A DNA stretch of 64,000 nucleotides from Owenia fusiformis (Eukaryota; Annelida; Polychaeta; Sabellida; Oweniidae): positions 34,229,375-34,293,374 of the forward strand of contig CAIIXF020000005.1 in assembly GCA_903813345.2 (NCBI GenBank), given 5' to 3'. Under the pieces are notes generated by a model. That model was not told the DNA's origin. It saw only the letters and a program-made list of their open reading frames with translations, and made no database searches. Below are positions 1 through 12,700 of the stretch, piece after piece (position 1 is the stretch's first letter; each line of letters begins with the position of its first letter). The translations under genes and the position numbers were made by a program.

Positions 1-797
1 AGCAAAACTAGCCTTGGGCGATAATTGACATTGTTCAATTCAAGATTCAACACTGCCATAAAGCTATGTTGTCGATCAAGAAATTAATATATTCTGAATT
101 TGTAGATACAGCCTGTATAGAAGTTTTTCATTAGGAAACTTGTTCATAGAAGTGTTTTTGTACAAATTAGTTCTGACTTCTAACTAGGTTATTACATCAC
201 CACCAAAAATGGTGACATATTGTTACGGTCTCCATTTTTTTGTGACAGCGGTTGGCATCCGGCATCTGTAACAAATGGCAAGTAGTGACATTTTGCATGT
301 TAATACCTTGTGAAACCATGCCATCTACTGTATATGTACAAGTGTTCAGATCGCTGGGTTTCGATGTAATGGTAATACGTATATACGGGATAGAAATAAC
401 TAGTATGGGCGAGATTTTAATTTGTAGCTAATGTCATGAAGATTTATCATATGAAGTTGTAAAAAAAGTGTAGATACTTTTGTAGATTAATTTTTCAAGA
501 TTGAATGACAGTAGAAATACAGTTCTGTCAAATTGTGAGTGACTCCCACATTTCTCAGATGTAGGTTTGTTCTGAATCTTGTTGTTCCCAAAGGAAAATG
601 CATAATATTTGAAAATCAAGGCTTTGGTTCCCATTTCACAGTGTATATAATGTAGATTATGCATGTATTAAGATATAGCATTATATATACCTCCAGCATC
701 ATATACAGTTATACAGTATATACGAAACACAAATATACATATCAACAGTACATTGTACATTAGCTACTTGTATTATTTTTCAGATATTGTAGCGCAA
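1..797. other. Non-coding AT-rich DNA with one dispersed repeat
   Basis: No credible coding sequence. Positions 215-320 share AACAAATGGCA, GTGACATTTTGCATG and neighbouring blocks with 24990-25100 in SEC20 intron 2, so both are copies of one dispersed repeat. Confidence 0.5.
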
Positions 798-799
798 TA

Positions 800-2171
800 C
801 GAGGGGTGATCCAAAAGTCTTGGACGCCCTGCTCTAATTTTGTTGGTTTTTGATAAAATTACTTTAAACTTTCCAATAATAAAGACCAACAACCTAACTA
901 CTTTGTGTATTTATTTCATGGTGAAATGATATATTTTATGTAGTTTTCTCGATAGTTATTAATATAGTGACCCTGCCACCCGGAACGGTATTCGCACATG
1001 GCAACTTTCAGCCTTAAATGTTGCCGCTATTTGAATTGTTTTGCAAGTCTTGACCACTATCTTTCCTTAAATTTTGAATGTTAAACCATGTTAGTTTACT
1101 TCCTTTGTTACTAGGCAACCAATTAATTGTGTTTTAATCATAATGTCACATATGGCAATGGCCGTATATGTCAAGTTCTAAGAAAATGACATCAGACAAT
1201 CAACCCTCATTCTGGTGTCATTTTTGCTCCAAGATGGCTGCAGAACATGAAATAAATAAAAATGGAACAAAGAATACTACAATATATTTTCACTATTATT
1301 GACATTGAGCAGCTACCATATGCACGATACAGTCTAGATATGGCTCCGTGTGATTTTCTTCCTTTTCTCCAAGATGACAGGAGGGTTGAAAGAAAATGTT
1401 TTCCTACTCATTGCAGGGGCGGATCTGGGAACCAACAAGGGGGGGCCCAAATTTTAGTTCAGAGAAAAAACTGTCAGCGCTTGCGCGTAAAAAAATTTTG
1501 GGCCCCTAAAACCCAAAAGTGGGCCCAAATTTTGAAATTTTGAGGCCCATTTTCTTCAAAATTTGGCCTAAAATAAAAAATAAGGCCTAAAAGGCCCAGT
1601 AATGACCAAAAAGGCCCACTTTTTGGGGCATGAAGGCCTTTTTTGGCCCAATTTTTTTTTCTGGGCTCACCCAAGGGGGGGGGGACCCGGGCCCCCAGGC
1701 CCCGCCCTAATCCGCCAGTGCATAGTGGCACTCCAGTAGCAATTGTATCACATAGGCAATGGCCATTTCATAAATGTCTTTCATTCATTGGTAAAGCGGT
1801 ATGAAAAATGTGTTCAAATTCGTAGAAAATATGTTGAAAAGTATGTCTTAATATGTGAAGATGATGATGGCAGAAGACACTAGGAAATTCTCTCATATCA
1901 TGACCGGTGTTAGGTTGTGCACCTGGACCTAAAGTATTTGCCATATTATAACAGTTGTGACTTGATTTGCTATATTTAAATACCGTTCCGGGTGGCAGGG
2001 ACCCGGTATCAAAAAATATTTAGAAAAGTAGCTAAAATATATAAGTTTCTGTTGAAACTTATACACAAAGTTGTTAAGATGTTGATCTTTATTATCTGAA
2101 AGTTTCATGTAATTATATTAGAAAATTCCGAAGTTAGAGCGGGGCGTCCAAGACTTTTGGATCACCCCTCG
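800..2171 (+). mobile_element. Decayed mariner-like element with long TIRs
   Basis: Bounded by TA at 798-799 and 2172-2173. The ends are inverted repeats starting CGAGGGGTGATCCAAAAG, typical of mariner. Homology between the arms extends about 190 bp inward to CCCTGCCACCCGGAACGGTA (about 969-988) and its complement (about 1980-2000). Transposase remains are visible on the plus strand: YSLDMAPCDFLPF, as around the third catalytic Asp, and VKRYEKCVQIRRKY, as near the mariner C-terminus. The frame is broken and most of the protein is missing. A second element sits inside. Confidence 0.75.
1416..1718. mobile_element. GGGCCC-rich short TIR element nested in the mariner
   Basis: Ends GGGGCGGAT and ATCCGCCAG are imperfect inverted repeats, flanked by TGCA on both sides (1412-1415 and 1719-1722). 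The interior is full of GGGCCC, GGCCCA and GGCCTAAAA blocks. The open frames across it are by-products of this composition. A truncated second copy lies at 54045-54224. Non-autonomous; family unknown. Confidence 0.7.
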
Positions 2172-2279
2172 TACAATTATGCTTTTTGGAAGAAATGTAA
2201 CAAATTTTCAGCGATTGTTAGTTGATCCAGCCATATCTATCAGAGCATTGTATAACGAAATAAAAAATATGTACAATAA

Positions 2280-2440
2280 AACCTGTGTATGGTGAACACC
2301 TATGATGCCACAAATGTGTGTTCACTAACGGTAGGTGTTCACTACAGAGAGGCAATTTCAAACAGAAATCAGTGGAGTATGTGCTGAGTAGGCGTGTTCA
2401 TTAGACACAGGTGTTCATTAGAGAGAGGTTTCATTGTATT
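2280..2440. repeat. Dispersed GGTGTTCACTA-type repeat, copy A
   Basis: Contains several degenerate GTGTTCA(C/T)TA(G)AGAGAGG units and ends GAGAGGTTTCATTGTA. Related stretches lie at 8325-8495, 13305-13440 and 36960-37095. Confidence 0.6.
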
Positions 2441-3784
2441 ATATTAGTTATGGAGCTACGGACATCCTTATTGAGCCCTCCCCTTCATTAAGGGTTAGGT
2501 TGATTTCATTTGGAATCTCATTTAATGATTTATTAAATATGTAGTCCAGTGTAGAATGATTGAATGTTTATTTCATTGTCAACAAATCAAAAGTTCTTGT
2601 TAAAGGGAGAATCTAATATAGATGGTGTGAAAAAAATTGCCGTAGTTGTATGACTGATTCTCTCTTTAATAGTTATTACTGTGCAAATACTACGCAAGTA
2701 AATATTACAATGCAACTGCAATCCTGCATGCAAAAATAAACTGTGCCAAATTTTTCAATTATAAAGGTTTTCCAGCAGGTAGAAATCAAAATGGATATAA
2801 TTGAGTGCCATTGGTTTGTGTTTATTAATGGGACTGTAGATGCATTCAGCTTTTATAGCTTTATATGGTTATTACTTGTTAACTGCATAATTATATCGCC
2901 ATCAGATTGTACCATTTAAAATATGACGGATATATTGCATGTACACTGCCCACCCAAAGTGTGAAAGGCTGAACTTCCCATTGGAGAGTGTGTTTAAGAC
3001 TTATTTTGATGATTTTCGAATTTCATATTTTAACACGCTTATATCCATCATGAGAGATCACGACCTTCTATTAGTTTCTTTCTTTGCAAGGTAGAGATGG
3101 TATATCAGAATGCACACTTTCCAATGGGGACTCAGATTTGCCAAACTTTTGGAGGGGGTGTACAAGCTGATATTGCAGCCAATCATTCACTCGATCTTGT
3201 GAAAGAAGTTTCCTGTTTTCCCAAGATTAAAGGTTACAAATTTTATTGATATGATGTGATTGCGATGTAATTTTAATGGATTTATTTTTTTGTTCATGTT
3301 TTTGTGCATTTTAGTGACAATCTCACTTTAATTTCATCCCATAAAATATGTGTCGATTTTTGACACAATTATTGAATATTAGCAATTTCTACTTAGATAA
3401 TAAATGTAGAGATATTTATAAGCTTGGTTTTATTAGAATCTCTGAATGCTTGTTATTTTATGTCCTTTTTAGGAACAAAAATAGGTCCTATTGCAATTTT
3501 GAGTTTATCGTAAGATTTTTACATTGGTTTCTGAAATGTATTAGAAGACATTGGGTGTGACTATTCTAGTCTATTTGTAATGTTAAATGTTAAGGTATGT
3601 TGGGTTAAAGTCTTTTGTGACCCATTTTATGTCTAACTTGACTTACCTTATGTTAGGTGCATTCATTCACCCTCTGGGTCTCTGAGGATCGTGTTGGATC
3701 TAATGCAAGTCCATACGACAATCCAACGCATTAGAGGCGGTGTTCACCGTCTAACCTTATGTAGGCAAATTGGATGCAATGCAT

Positions 3785-4040
3785 AATACAGCACATCCCC
3801 AGAATAATATAGTATAAAGCACAGCCACAGAATAATACAGTATATGGCACATCCCCAGAATAATATAGTATAAAGCACAGCCACGGAATAATACAGTATA
3901 TGGCACATCCCCAGAATAATATAGTATAAAGCACAGCCACGGAATAATACAGTACAAAGCACATCCCCAGAATAATACAGTACAAATCACGTCCCCAGAA
4001 CAATAAAGTCTAAAGCGCAGCCCCAAAATAATACAGTATA
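3785..4040. repeat. 28-bp minisatellite, about nine units
   Basis: Units of the form GCACATCCCCAGAATAATA plus CAGTATAA. As 28 is not a multiple of 3, all minus-strand frames stay open and look like repetitive proteins, which I reject. Confidence 0.85.
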
Positions 4041-6710
4041 AAGAACAGTCCCTGAACTGTCCCAGTCCGAGGCAGTCCATCCACCCATTCAAGAAATGAC
4101 TTGATTAAAGCGAGACAACACCTCTATTTATTTACACCTCCAATTATTGGCATAGTTAATGACGGTTCCTCAAGGCTTTTGCTCTAGGCTGATTGTATAT
4201 AAGCAAATTGTAATCAAAAATAGCATATTTCACAGTATTTCTTTGTATTTGAATGATACATATTTTATTCAAAGATCTAAGGCATGATTCAAGACGTGCA
4301 TAATCTTTATGGTTAAAGCTTCTGTTTTTGGATTTACAATTTTGACAGAGAATTTAGAATGCATAATGAATTTGTAAATTAATAATTCCACTTTAGGGTG
4401 GAGAAACAGTATATCTTACATCTTGTATAGACAGCATTATTGTCAATCTAACTAAAGCATCAATATCATTTTCCTATTTCAAAATACATATAAACTACTT
4501 AATATCTAGATTTCAAAGCTGAAGCTTAAAGTAAAGCCTTGCTGATGTTTTTAAGTTTTACTTCATGTAGACCGAATATCAATCAAATCGAAATCGTAAT
4601 TCATATTTGTAAGGTTTGTCTCCTTCAATGAAATTCAAAATGTAAATGTTTGTATGTAAACTATGTATTTAATTGTATATAAATTGTAGTATAAAACATT
4701 GCATGAATCACCCAATAAATGATATCAATAACAATTTTGTTAGAAAGGAACATTGTGTTTTGTAGTATTCAGACATTGGGGACATTCCCATTGGTAGCCT
4801 TCATCTGGAATTTCTTCATGTTTTGTAATTACCGGTACTAGAAAGTTTACCAATTTTTCATAAAAACTTGCCCAAAGTTTTGTGACAAGTACCAAAAATC
4901 TAGAGATGATTTAGTGTATTTTCATTTATACATTAATTAAAAATGTGTCTCTCATAATAAGGCATCCATCGTTAGAATATCACAGAATAAATCACGTGAT
5001 GTTATCAAAAGTCAAAATAATGTCAACCATTAAAATGATCCCCCTAGCTGAAAATTCTTCCAAAGTCTTGCAGGTTTTTGCCATTCAGAGCACTTTTTGA
5101 AGTGATTCCGAGTCAGTTTTCAAATATGAACATCACCCCCTGGAATTTTTGAATTTTTAGACCACTTTTTGAAGTGATTCTGGTTAGTTTTCAAATATTA
5201 CCCCCTGGAATTTTTGAAAAGTGAGCCCCCTTGGTAAAAGCTGCCTACAGGCATGTTAAACTATATCACTTGGACAGGATAAGCTTACCATACTCTATCA
5301 ATCAACAAAAAACAGAATACATTTGATTTGAGCATATTTACAGTCAAATTTATTGCGATTTAAACTTGCGTTTTTGCCCTATAATAAATACATGTATGAG
5401 CAAATTCAGTCATTCGTATAAGTTATATTAAACAATTTATAATGAACAGTCATCCGTTCCTACTGCTTTTTCAACATGAATGTTATTAAAAAATTGTGCT
5501 TTGGTGTGCAACACTAAATTGTTTCTTACATCATGCATTTAAACAATATGAACACCTCTTTAACATGAACTCCTCTTTCGTGTATCTATAGTGGATCCCT
5601 TGAAATATGAGCACCTTTCCTCTTTGTGTTTCTTGAATTCAACTTTATATAAAATTTCCTTGTATATACTAAAACACCCTCATCTCACCCCAAGGATTCT
5701 ACCCCTTGATAAATAACCCTTCCTTTTACATAGTATATACATTTAAATGCTTACATATGGATGAACTATGTTAAAAATATTGGTGGATTGCACAACTAGC
5801 ACTTGTCAATGATCATTCAAACATGGAGTATAAGATTCATTACTTGAACATAAAATTCTGTTCAGTCAAAATTTCTATAACTATTTTGTGATGCTGTGAA
5901 AAGACCACTTCTCTAATATGTATTTTCCATCTTTTCATGTATACTAGAACTACAGTGTTTGTTAAATATATTCTTATCAATTTATACAGTAGCATACATG
6001 GCAAGTCAATTGCACAAACAATTTATACATACAATAAATAAATAAAATATCTGAATGAATGTGACCGCATATCTTTCAATAATATACAGTATATATCAAT
6101 GTCTTATGTATATTATGGTGGATTGAAGCCTTTAGAATAGTTTAAAACAGCACTGATAAACCTCTCATCCCAAATCATATTTTTTCTGTATTAATTTGCC
6201 TCTAATGTCTACTAAGTGAATGATCTAAAATTTCCACTGTCCACAATTACAGTGACAGTTTCCATTGTTTACTACATGTGCATAGCTCCCATTAAGATCC
6301 ACATCTGTCAACAACCCATGTATGTGATCCATTTACATGCATTCCTCGATAAACAGCCTTCACCCCTATTATGAGAATTACTGAGAAGTTCAAGTTGCAT
6401 CATATTTCATTGTCATGGCAACCAACTGTGTGACAAAATCGTACAGTCAATTAGAATTATTAGAATTAAAACAAGGCAATTTCTTCTGTTATCTTCTGAC
6501 CATTTTTAAAATAGAGCACAAATTTTTATTTTTCAATTTTGTTTAGAAATAGGCCCACTAAAACATCAATTAACAAATGTTACATTCTAAGAAAAGCAAA
6601 AACATAAATGACATGAATGAGAAAAAAACTTTTAAAAATGTATGCCAGCAAGAATTGGCATTTAACTGCAAATTGAGATCTTCATATCCAAAATGTTTTT
6701 TCTAATTACA

Positions 6711-9700
6711 TCAACTATACATAGTCCGCTCTATTTTAATTCCTTGTTCCATCTGATCTTCTCCAACCATGAAGTAACTCATGGAGGGCACTCGGGATAA
6801 TCCTGCCCGAATGACAGCAAGTTTGCGCATTCTTCTGATATAGAGTCCTATAATTGCCAAGATGATGAAGACAATTATGACTAAGAGGATGTGATTGTCG
6901 AGTATGGAGCTACGATGCCACGGTGGATGATAACGCTGGAACTCCAGCTGTTGGATCTCTCTGAAATTATGAAAAAACACGTCGTGAAAATAACAAGTTT
7001 GGAACACAATGAATTTTACATGGAACAACATGCATACTGGTACCATATATACCCCATCCCATTTTGATTTGGCTTGTGGTATAATAAGGTCACCTTTGGG
7101 CCTCACATTCATATACTGAATGTTTAATCCCCTGCATCAGTAAGTATACTCATAGAAGGATGGGTCTGGATGATGACTATCATATATCTCAAAGGATTTA
7201 TGGAATAAACAAGGAGAAAACATGGGTGACATGGACATGAAATGTGCATAGGTCTACATGTATAAGCAAAGAAAAACATATGCATATAAACTAAAAGAGA
7301 ACAGTAAAATTAGGGCATCATGCATAATGTATTGATTTAGGTTTTATATTAGTACTACTATCATTTTTAGTTTTCCCCATGTCTTATACTATTCAAATAT
7401 CACCAACATATCGAAAAAATATTAGAATCTGAACATTTCAAGTAAAAACATTTAGTATGTTGTAAAAATAACATGTCATATGGCTGCCTGCTAATGTTGT
7501 TGGCTATCAATTAGGTCAGTCCTGTATGTAGCAGGAAAATAAAGCAAAAAGGCCCACTTCTCATCAAATAACTCAATTGTACATTCAAATTAAAATCAGA
7601 GTTTCAAGGGTTGACTCAAACAGCACTAGTGATTTTAAACTCAATGGTTGACACAAAGGCCACAGGCAGGCCAAAACAAAAAAATGAATGTCTGTATGAC
7701 AAGTGAGAAAAAAATATGAGACAAAAATATACTGAATATTGCAGATTTTTGGGAAGTTTCAAATGATTTTTTTTAAACGTATGTTACATACGAGTATAGG
7801 ATTACAATAGCATATGTGAGTACAAAAAGAAATTCAAATCAAATCAAACCACCAAAATATCATTTTCACCACCATCTACACCAAATTATTATTGCACCAA
7901 ATCATAAAGTCAAGAATTTTAACCGACTACATCCCAAGAAGCATTTTTATCTTACCTCAGGTTTTCAGATGTTAAGTTTGGTGGTAAATCAGATTGGTTA
8001 ACGTTGTTGTCAAATCTCAAATACATGCTTTGTAACTGTGATTCGTTGTATGAGGGCAAACACTCGTCCATATTGGGATAAAATTCATGTCTAAAGGGAA
8101 ATGAAAAAGGTCTTCAAAACGAATTGGGATTTCTCTCTATTAAGGTAGAAATAAGTTTTAATTTGATTAATTCAGACTTTTTGTCTCAGAAAAATAGCAA
8201 TGTGAAATAGATGTCAGGCTTAAATTATTAGTTTCAGTCTGAAGGATTGGAGAAATACAAACAGAGTTCACATATGACCTTGAATTGCCTCGAGATGGTA
8301 GAGTAAAACATCTCACTTAAGACTGTTATTACTAAGGATAGTGCAAAGGCAATTCATAATGTATACAGAAGTCAATAGAGTATGTGCGGAGGAAAGGTGG
8401 CAACTAGAGTGTTCACTAGAGAGAGGTTTTCACTCGAGACAGGTGTTCACTAGAGAGAGGTGTTCACTAAGACAGGTTTATTGTAAAAGTATAAATTATA
8501 TGAAATGTAAAGGAGATAGTCAACAGACAGCATTGAGTAGAGTGTTTACTTGAGAGGTGACAAAATAATAGTTAGGTTTAATTACTTCACTACCTAGACT
8601 GCTTATGTGTGCCCATATAGAGGCCACAACTGACAACTTTCTCTTATGTAGCCAATATAATCATTAAAATTCAAGTTTCCTTTTACTAAATGAAAAATGA
8701 GTCTTTGCCCATTTTCCTTTTAGAAAAATGTAAAGTTGAGACAATGATATTTATCATGGCTCCTTAACGCAAAGATAATTTTTAACAAAGCTTATCCATA
8801 TAAGGGGATATTTAATTATGACAGTATATGATGATTTTAGGGCAGAATATATATCTAGCACAACATTTACTGTATAAAAGAAAAAGTATATTGAAGTAGT
8901 AAAAATGTTCATGTAGTGAAAAAGTTGCAGGTCAATATAAAAAAGCAATTGTCAGTCAAAATAACATTTATCTGACTCTACAAGCCTTACGTAACATGCC
9001 ACTAAGCGTTATATACAACAGTCTGTAAGCCAAATATAGCATGCCTCTAAGCCTTATAAATGCCTCTGAGGCTAGCATGAGGCTAGCATAACACAACAGG
9101 CTTCAACTTCAAGAGACTCACGTGTCTATAAAAGGTGCTGAGTGATTCACATATAATTGTCAAGCAATATTAAATATGGACACTGATTTCGCCTCATCAA
9201 ACATACCTTAATTAAGAATGAAACTGGAAAACATGACACAAATAACAGGTCTTCGAACACACCTTAAGTGAGACAGAAATTGGGAAATATGATATGACAC
9301 CTACCTTAATGGATAATATCTTGTCCTGTATAATAAAGCACCAAGGGTCCATTGAACTTCTTTGCCATCTACAAGGCTAGCTGAAGTGAAGCTGTTATAT
9401 TCATGAGGAAATTTGAACCCATCATGGAGGACTTTGCTCATCCAAGAGGACTTAAAACACTGGTATCTGAAATGTAAAACATGGACTTAAAACACTGGTA
9501 TCTAAAATATAAAACATGGACTTAAAACACTGGTATCTAAAATGTAAAACATGGACTTAAAACACTGGTATTTAAAATGTAAAACATGGACTGAGCACAT
9601 GCATATCTGAATTGAAATGTAAAACATAGATTGTGACTTTAACTGAAAAAATAACAGCCCTTCTATTCATAGACTCGATAAAGCATATATCTTCAGCACA

Positions 9701-12700
9701 TTTTGAGCCATATATTGAAATGCACAGCTGCTGGAGTGCCAATGGTAATCACTTTTCACCCTTGGTAATGAATTTGAAAAATAGTTGCCGATGAGGCAAT
9801 GGACTGAATGTTATATATGGTAATTATAGCAATCATGATTTCAACCTTAGTCATGAGCACAGATGTTTGTTGATTTAGGGTACTAGGATCCTGTTAATTT
9901 TCATTACAGGATTTATAATCCGATTACAATAATGGAATTTTGAAAAATATGTGAGTTCAAGAACAACATCAAAGCACACAACCAAATCAAGAAAAAGTAT
10001 TTAACTCCCCCTCCCAACAAATGATACATCACTTACTTGAATCTGTGTTGGTCTGCCTTAGGATAGAGCTTCTTGTTGAACCAATCCTCCAGAGTAGACC
10101 ATTTGCTAGCACAATACTCCTGGGGGTCATTAACAGAACTTTCGTAAAGTTACGAATTCGCAAGTCAATTGTTAATTTTACGAATTTGGTAAATGTGCAT
10201 TAACAGAACTTTCGTAAAGTTACGAACGATTCGCAAAGTTACGAAAAAATGACGTCACGTATGCTTTCGTTCGTAACTTTAATAGCACCTCAGACCCTTT
10301 CATAACTTTGCGAATGGCACATTTCTCATCCAATTCTTATGTAAGGTATACAGGTTGGCAAAAAGAAATTGTTCTCTATACGCATGCTGAGTTTTAAGCT
10401 AAAATATCTACCTATTCTTACATGATAAGCAAATATGTTCCTGAGCTGGGAATCTTTGAAATCGCGGAGACAGGTTTGATCACAGCGCGCAATGATATCA
10501 AATGACATCATATTTTTATTTGTGCTAAATAATGATATAAGATGACGTCACAATTTGAAATTCGTTTACGAACGATAAAACTTATGAATGACTTACGAAA
10601 GTGTTCTGTTAATGGCCGATTCGTAACTTTATGAATTCGTAAATCATTCGTAACTTTTTAAATATTTACGAATTTCATAAAGTTACGAATTACGAATTGG
10701 TAACTTTGCGAAAATTCTGTTAATGACCCCCTGGTAAACAATTAAATACTCATTAATAGATTTACAATTTGAATTGAGTAGAGAAACTGAATGTTATTTC
10801 TATGTACATAATGGTACTTCTTTTCACCAATGATTTATAAGTTAAGCAAGTTACACAATATTATCTGTCAACATTTTTCAGAGGCATTCAGACTGTTATC
10901 TAAGGTGATTATCCACTGGATATCCGATGCAATTCATTGGTAATCCTATCTAATTCATTGGTAATCCTATCTTATTCATTGGTAATCAATATCTTATTCA
11001 TTGCATGGTTATCTTTAGTCTTATCTTATTTACTTCAATGTAATCTATTTAATTCACTGGTAATTTAATACACTATTTCAGTTGATTCAGTTTATTCAAT
11101 ACTGATTCTATACAATATTATGGAAATCAAAGTTAGTTTCTAATAATACTACTAAAAATACACAGTGGCAAAATGAGTAAAGTTTAAAAGTTTTTCTACC
11201 TTTGCTTTGTGTTCAAACTGATCAAAGTTGTATTTTCCTCCTATCCTAAAAACGTCTTCCATGGTGTACCAGAATTCAGAAAATCCATAAAATTCACTAT
11301 AATGATAGTTGATATCTGGTTGGTGGACTCCGTTTAATGAGCAAGGTTCTTTTTGACATGGCACACTAGTGTTCAACAGTTTATGCATATTTAATTTGCA
11401 CTTGAGATAGTTGCCAGTGCCATATATTTTATAATCTTTATTTTTGAATGAGACTGTATCCTCCATTTCTTCTGGTAGACAGGGGTCCTTAATCGGTGGT
11501 AATTCACTGAAATTAAAAAATAAATGTATACATACATGTTTCATACATTAAGATAACAATACAAAAGCCAACACTTATTCAGAGATCTCCAAAGGTTTTT
11601 TCCGAACATGTAGGTCAGAATTCTCAATCTTTTATCCCTTTAACATTGGAGACAAACAGAACAAGGTGCCACATACTTTTTCAATTCCAAAAGGTTGCTT
11701 CATTTCAGGGAAAATTGATCACTGTTATTGTATGTATATTGTATGCTGCAGTTTTAAATAAGTTTTTCTTGCATCTCACCACAATTAAAAACACCAATTA
11801 CTTTTTTGTTTATTCCTCTTGTTGATTCCAATACTTAAAAAATTATTCCTAACGAGAGTCTAGTACAATATATATGTACCCATATATTAATTCAAAGGTT
11901 GCTTATGACACAAACTTAGTGATAATAGGATTTAAGTAGTAAAATATTTTAAACGGTATCAGAATGGTGCTGTACGGTAGCATAGCACCAAAACGAATAA
12001 AACTATATTTCATCATTTGAAGAATCAATTAGAGTTACACTTATTAAATTATATTAATCAACATTTCTGTTTGATACCAAAGCACAAAATTACTCTTTTG
12101 ACTGTTTTCTGATCTTTATTACAATTCAAAATATTTCGCAGATGTTGACACAGAAGAGTATAGAACATTAGATACATAAGTTTAAGATACAGAATGTATA
12201 TCGAAATTCTAAAAACTGCAGCCTTAAATGCAAAATTGCGAGTGATTAATTACTTGACATTTGAAACAGATGCATAGTAAATAACAAGACATACCTTTCG
12301 CCCATGCCAGTGGGGGAATAAAACACAGTGTTATTTACAAGCATTTTCTCATATCGAGACCTCGCAGCGTTTGCCCCATACCCCAGGAACGTCGTCACAT
12401 AGACACGATACGTGTGGTCAATGTCAGAATCCTGACACCCTAGATTGAACTCAGCTAATAATGATTTTGAGATATCCTGAAAACAAACATAAGTTTATAA
12501 AATACAAATCTTCACAAACAAAAATTGATGTTGACGCCTATATGGTATGCCACCAGTTCATGCACGATAGGCTTGAAAGCAAATATAATGCTTAAACACA
12601 AATCAAAACTTAAAATTGATAAAATAATAAAACAGGGGTCTTTTAGATGAGAATCTACTACAATCATTCCACTATTTCTAAACTAATCCATAAAATTGAT

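Larger units (their letters stand above)
2174..6710. other. Intergenic DNA, including likely 3' UTRs of convergent genes
   Basis: No coding sequence seen apart from the listed repeats. AATAAA at 4714-4719 (plus) could end a long 3' UTR of a gene to the left. TTTATT at 5349-5354 and 6525-6530 gives possible polyadenylation signals for the minus-strand apyrase gene. A tandem duplication of about 75 bp (ACTTTTTGAAGTGATTC twice, ACCCCCTGGAATTTTTGA twice) lies at 5088-5220. Confidence 0.4.

Noticed and set aside
1262-1731. Open frames across the GGGCCC-rich stretch
   Set aside because: The start is mariner transposase debris and the rest is the nested non-coding element, read in both directions.
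3731-4092. Overlapping minus-strand open frames of 70-111 codons rich in Tyr, Ile and Cys
   Set aside because: They are one 28-bp minisatellite read in three frames; open only because the unit lacks stops.
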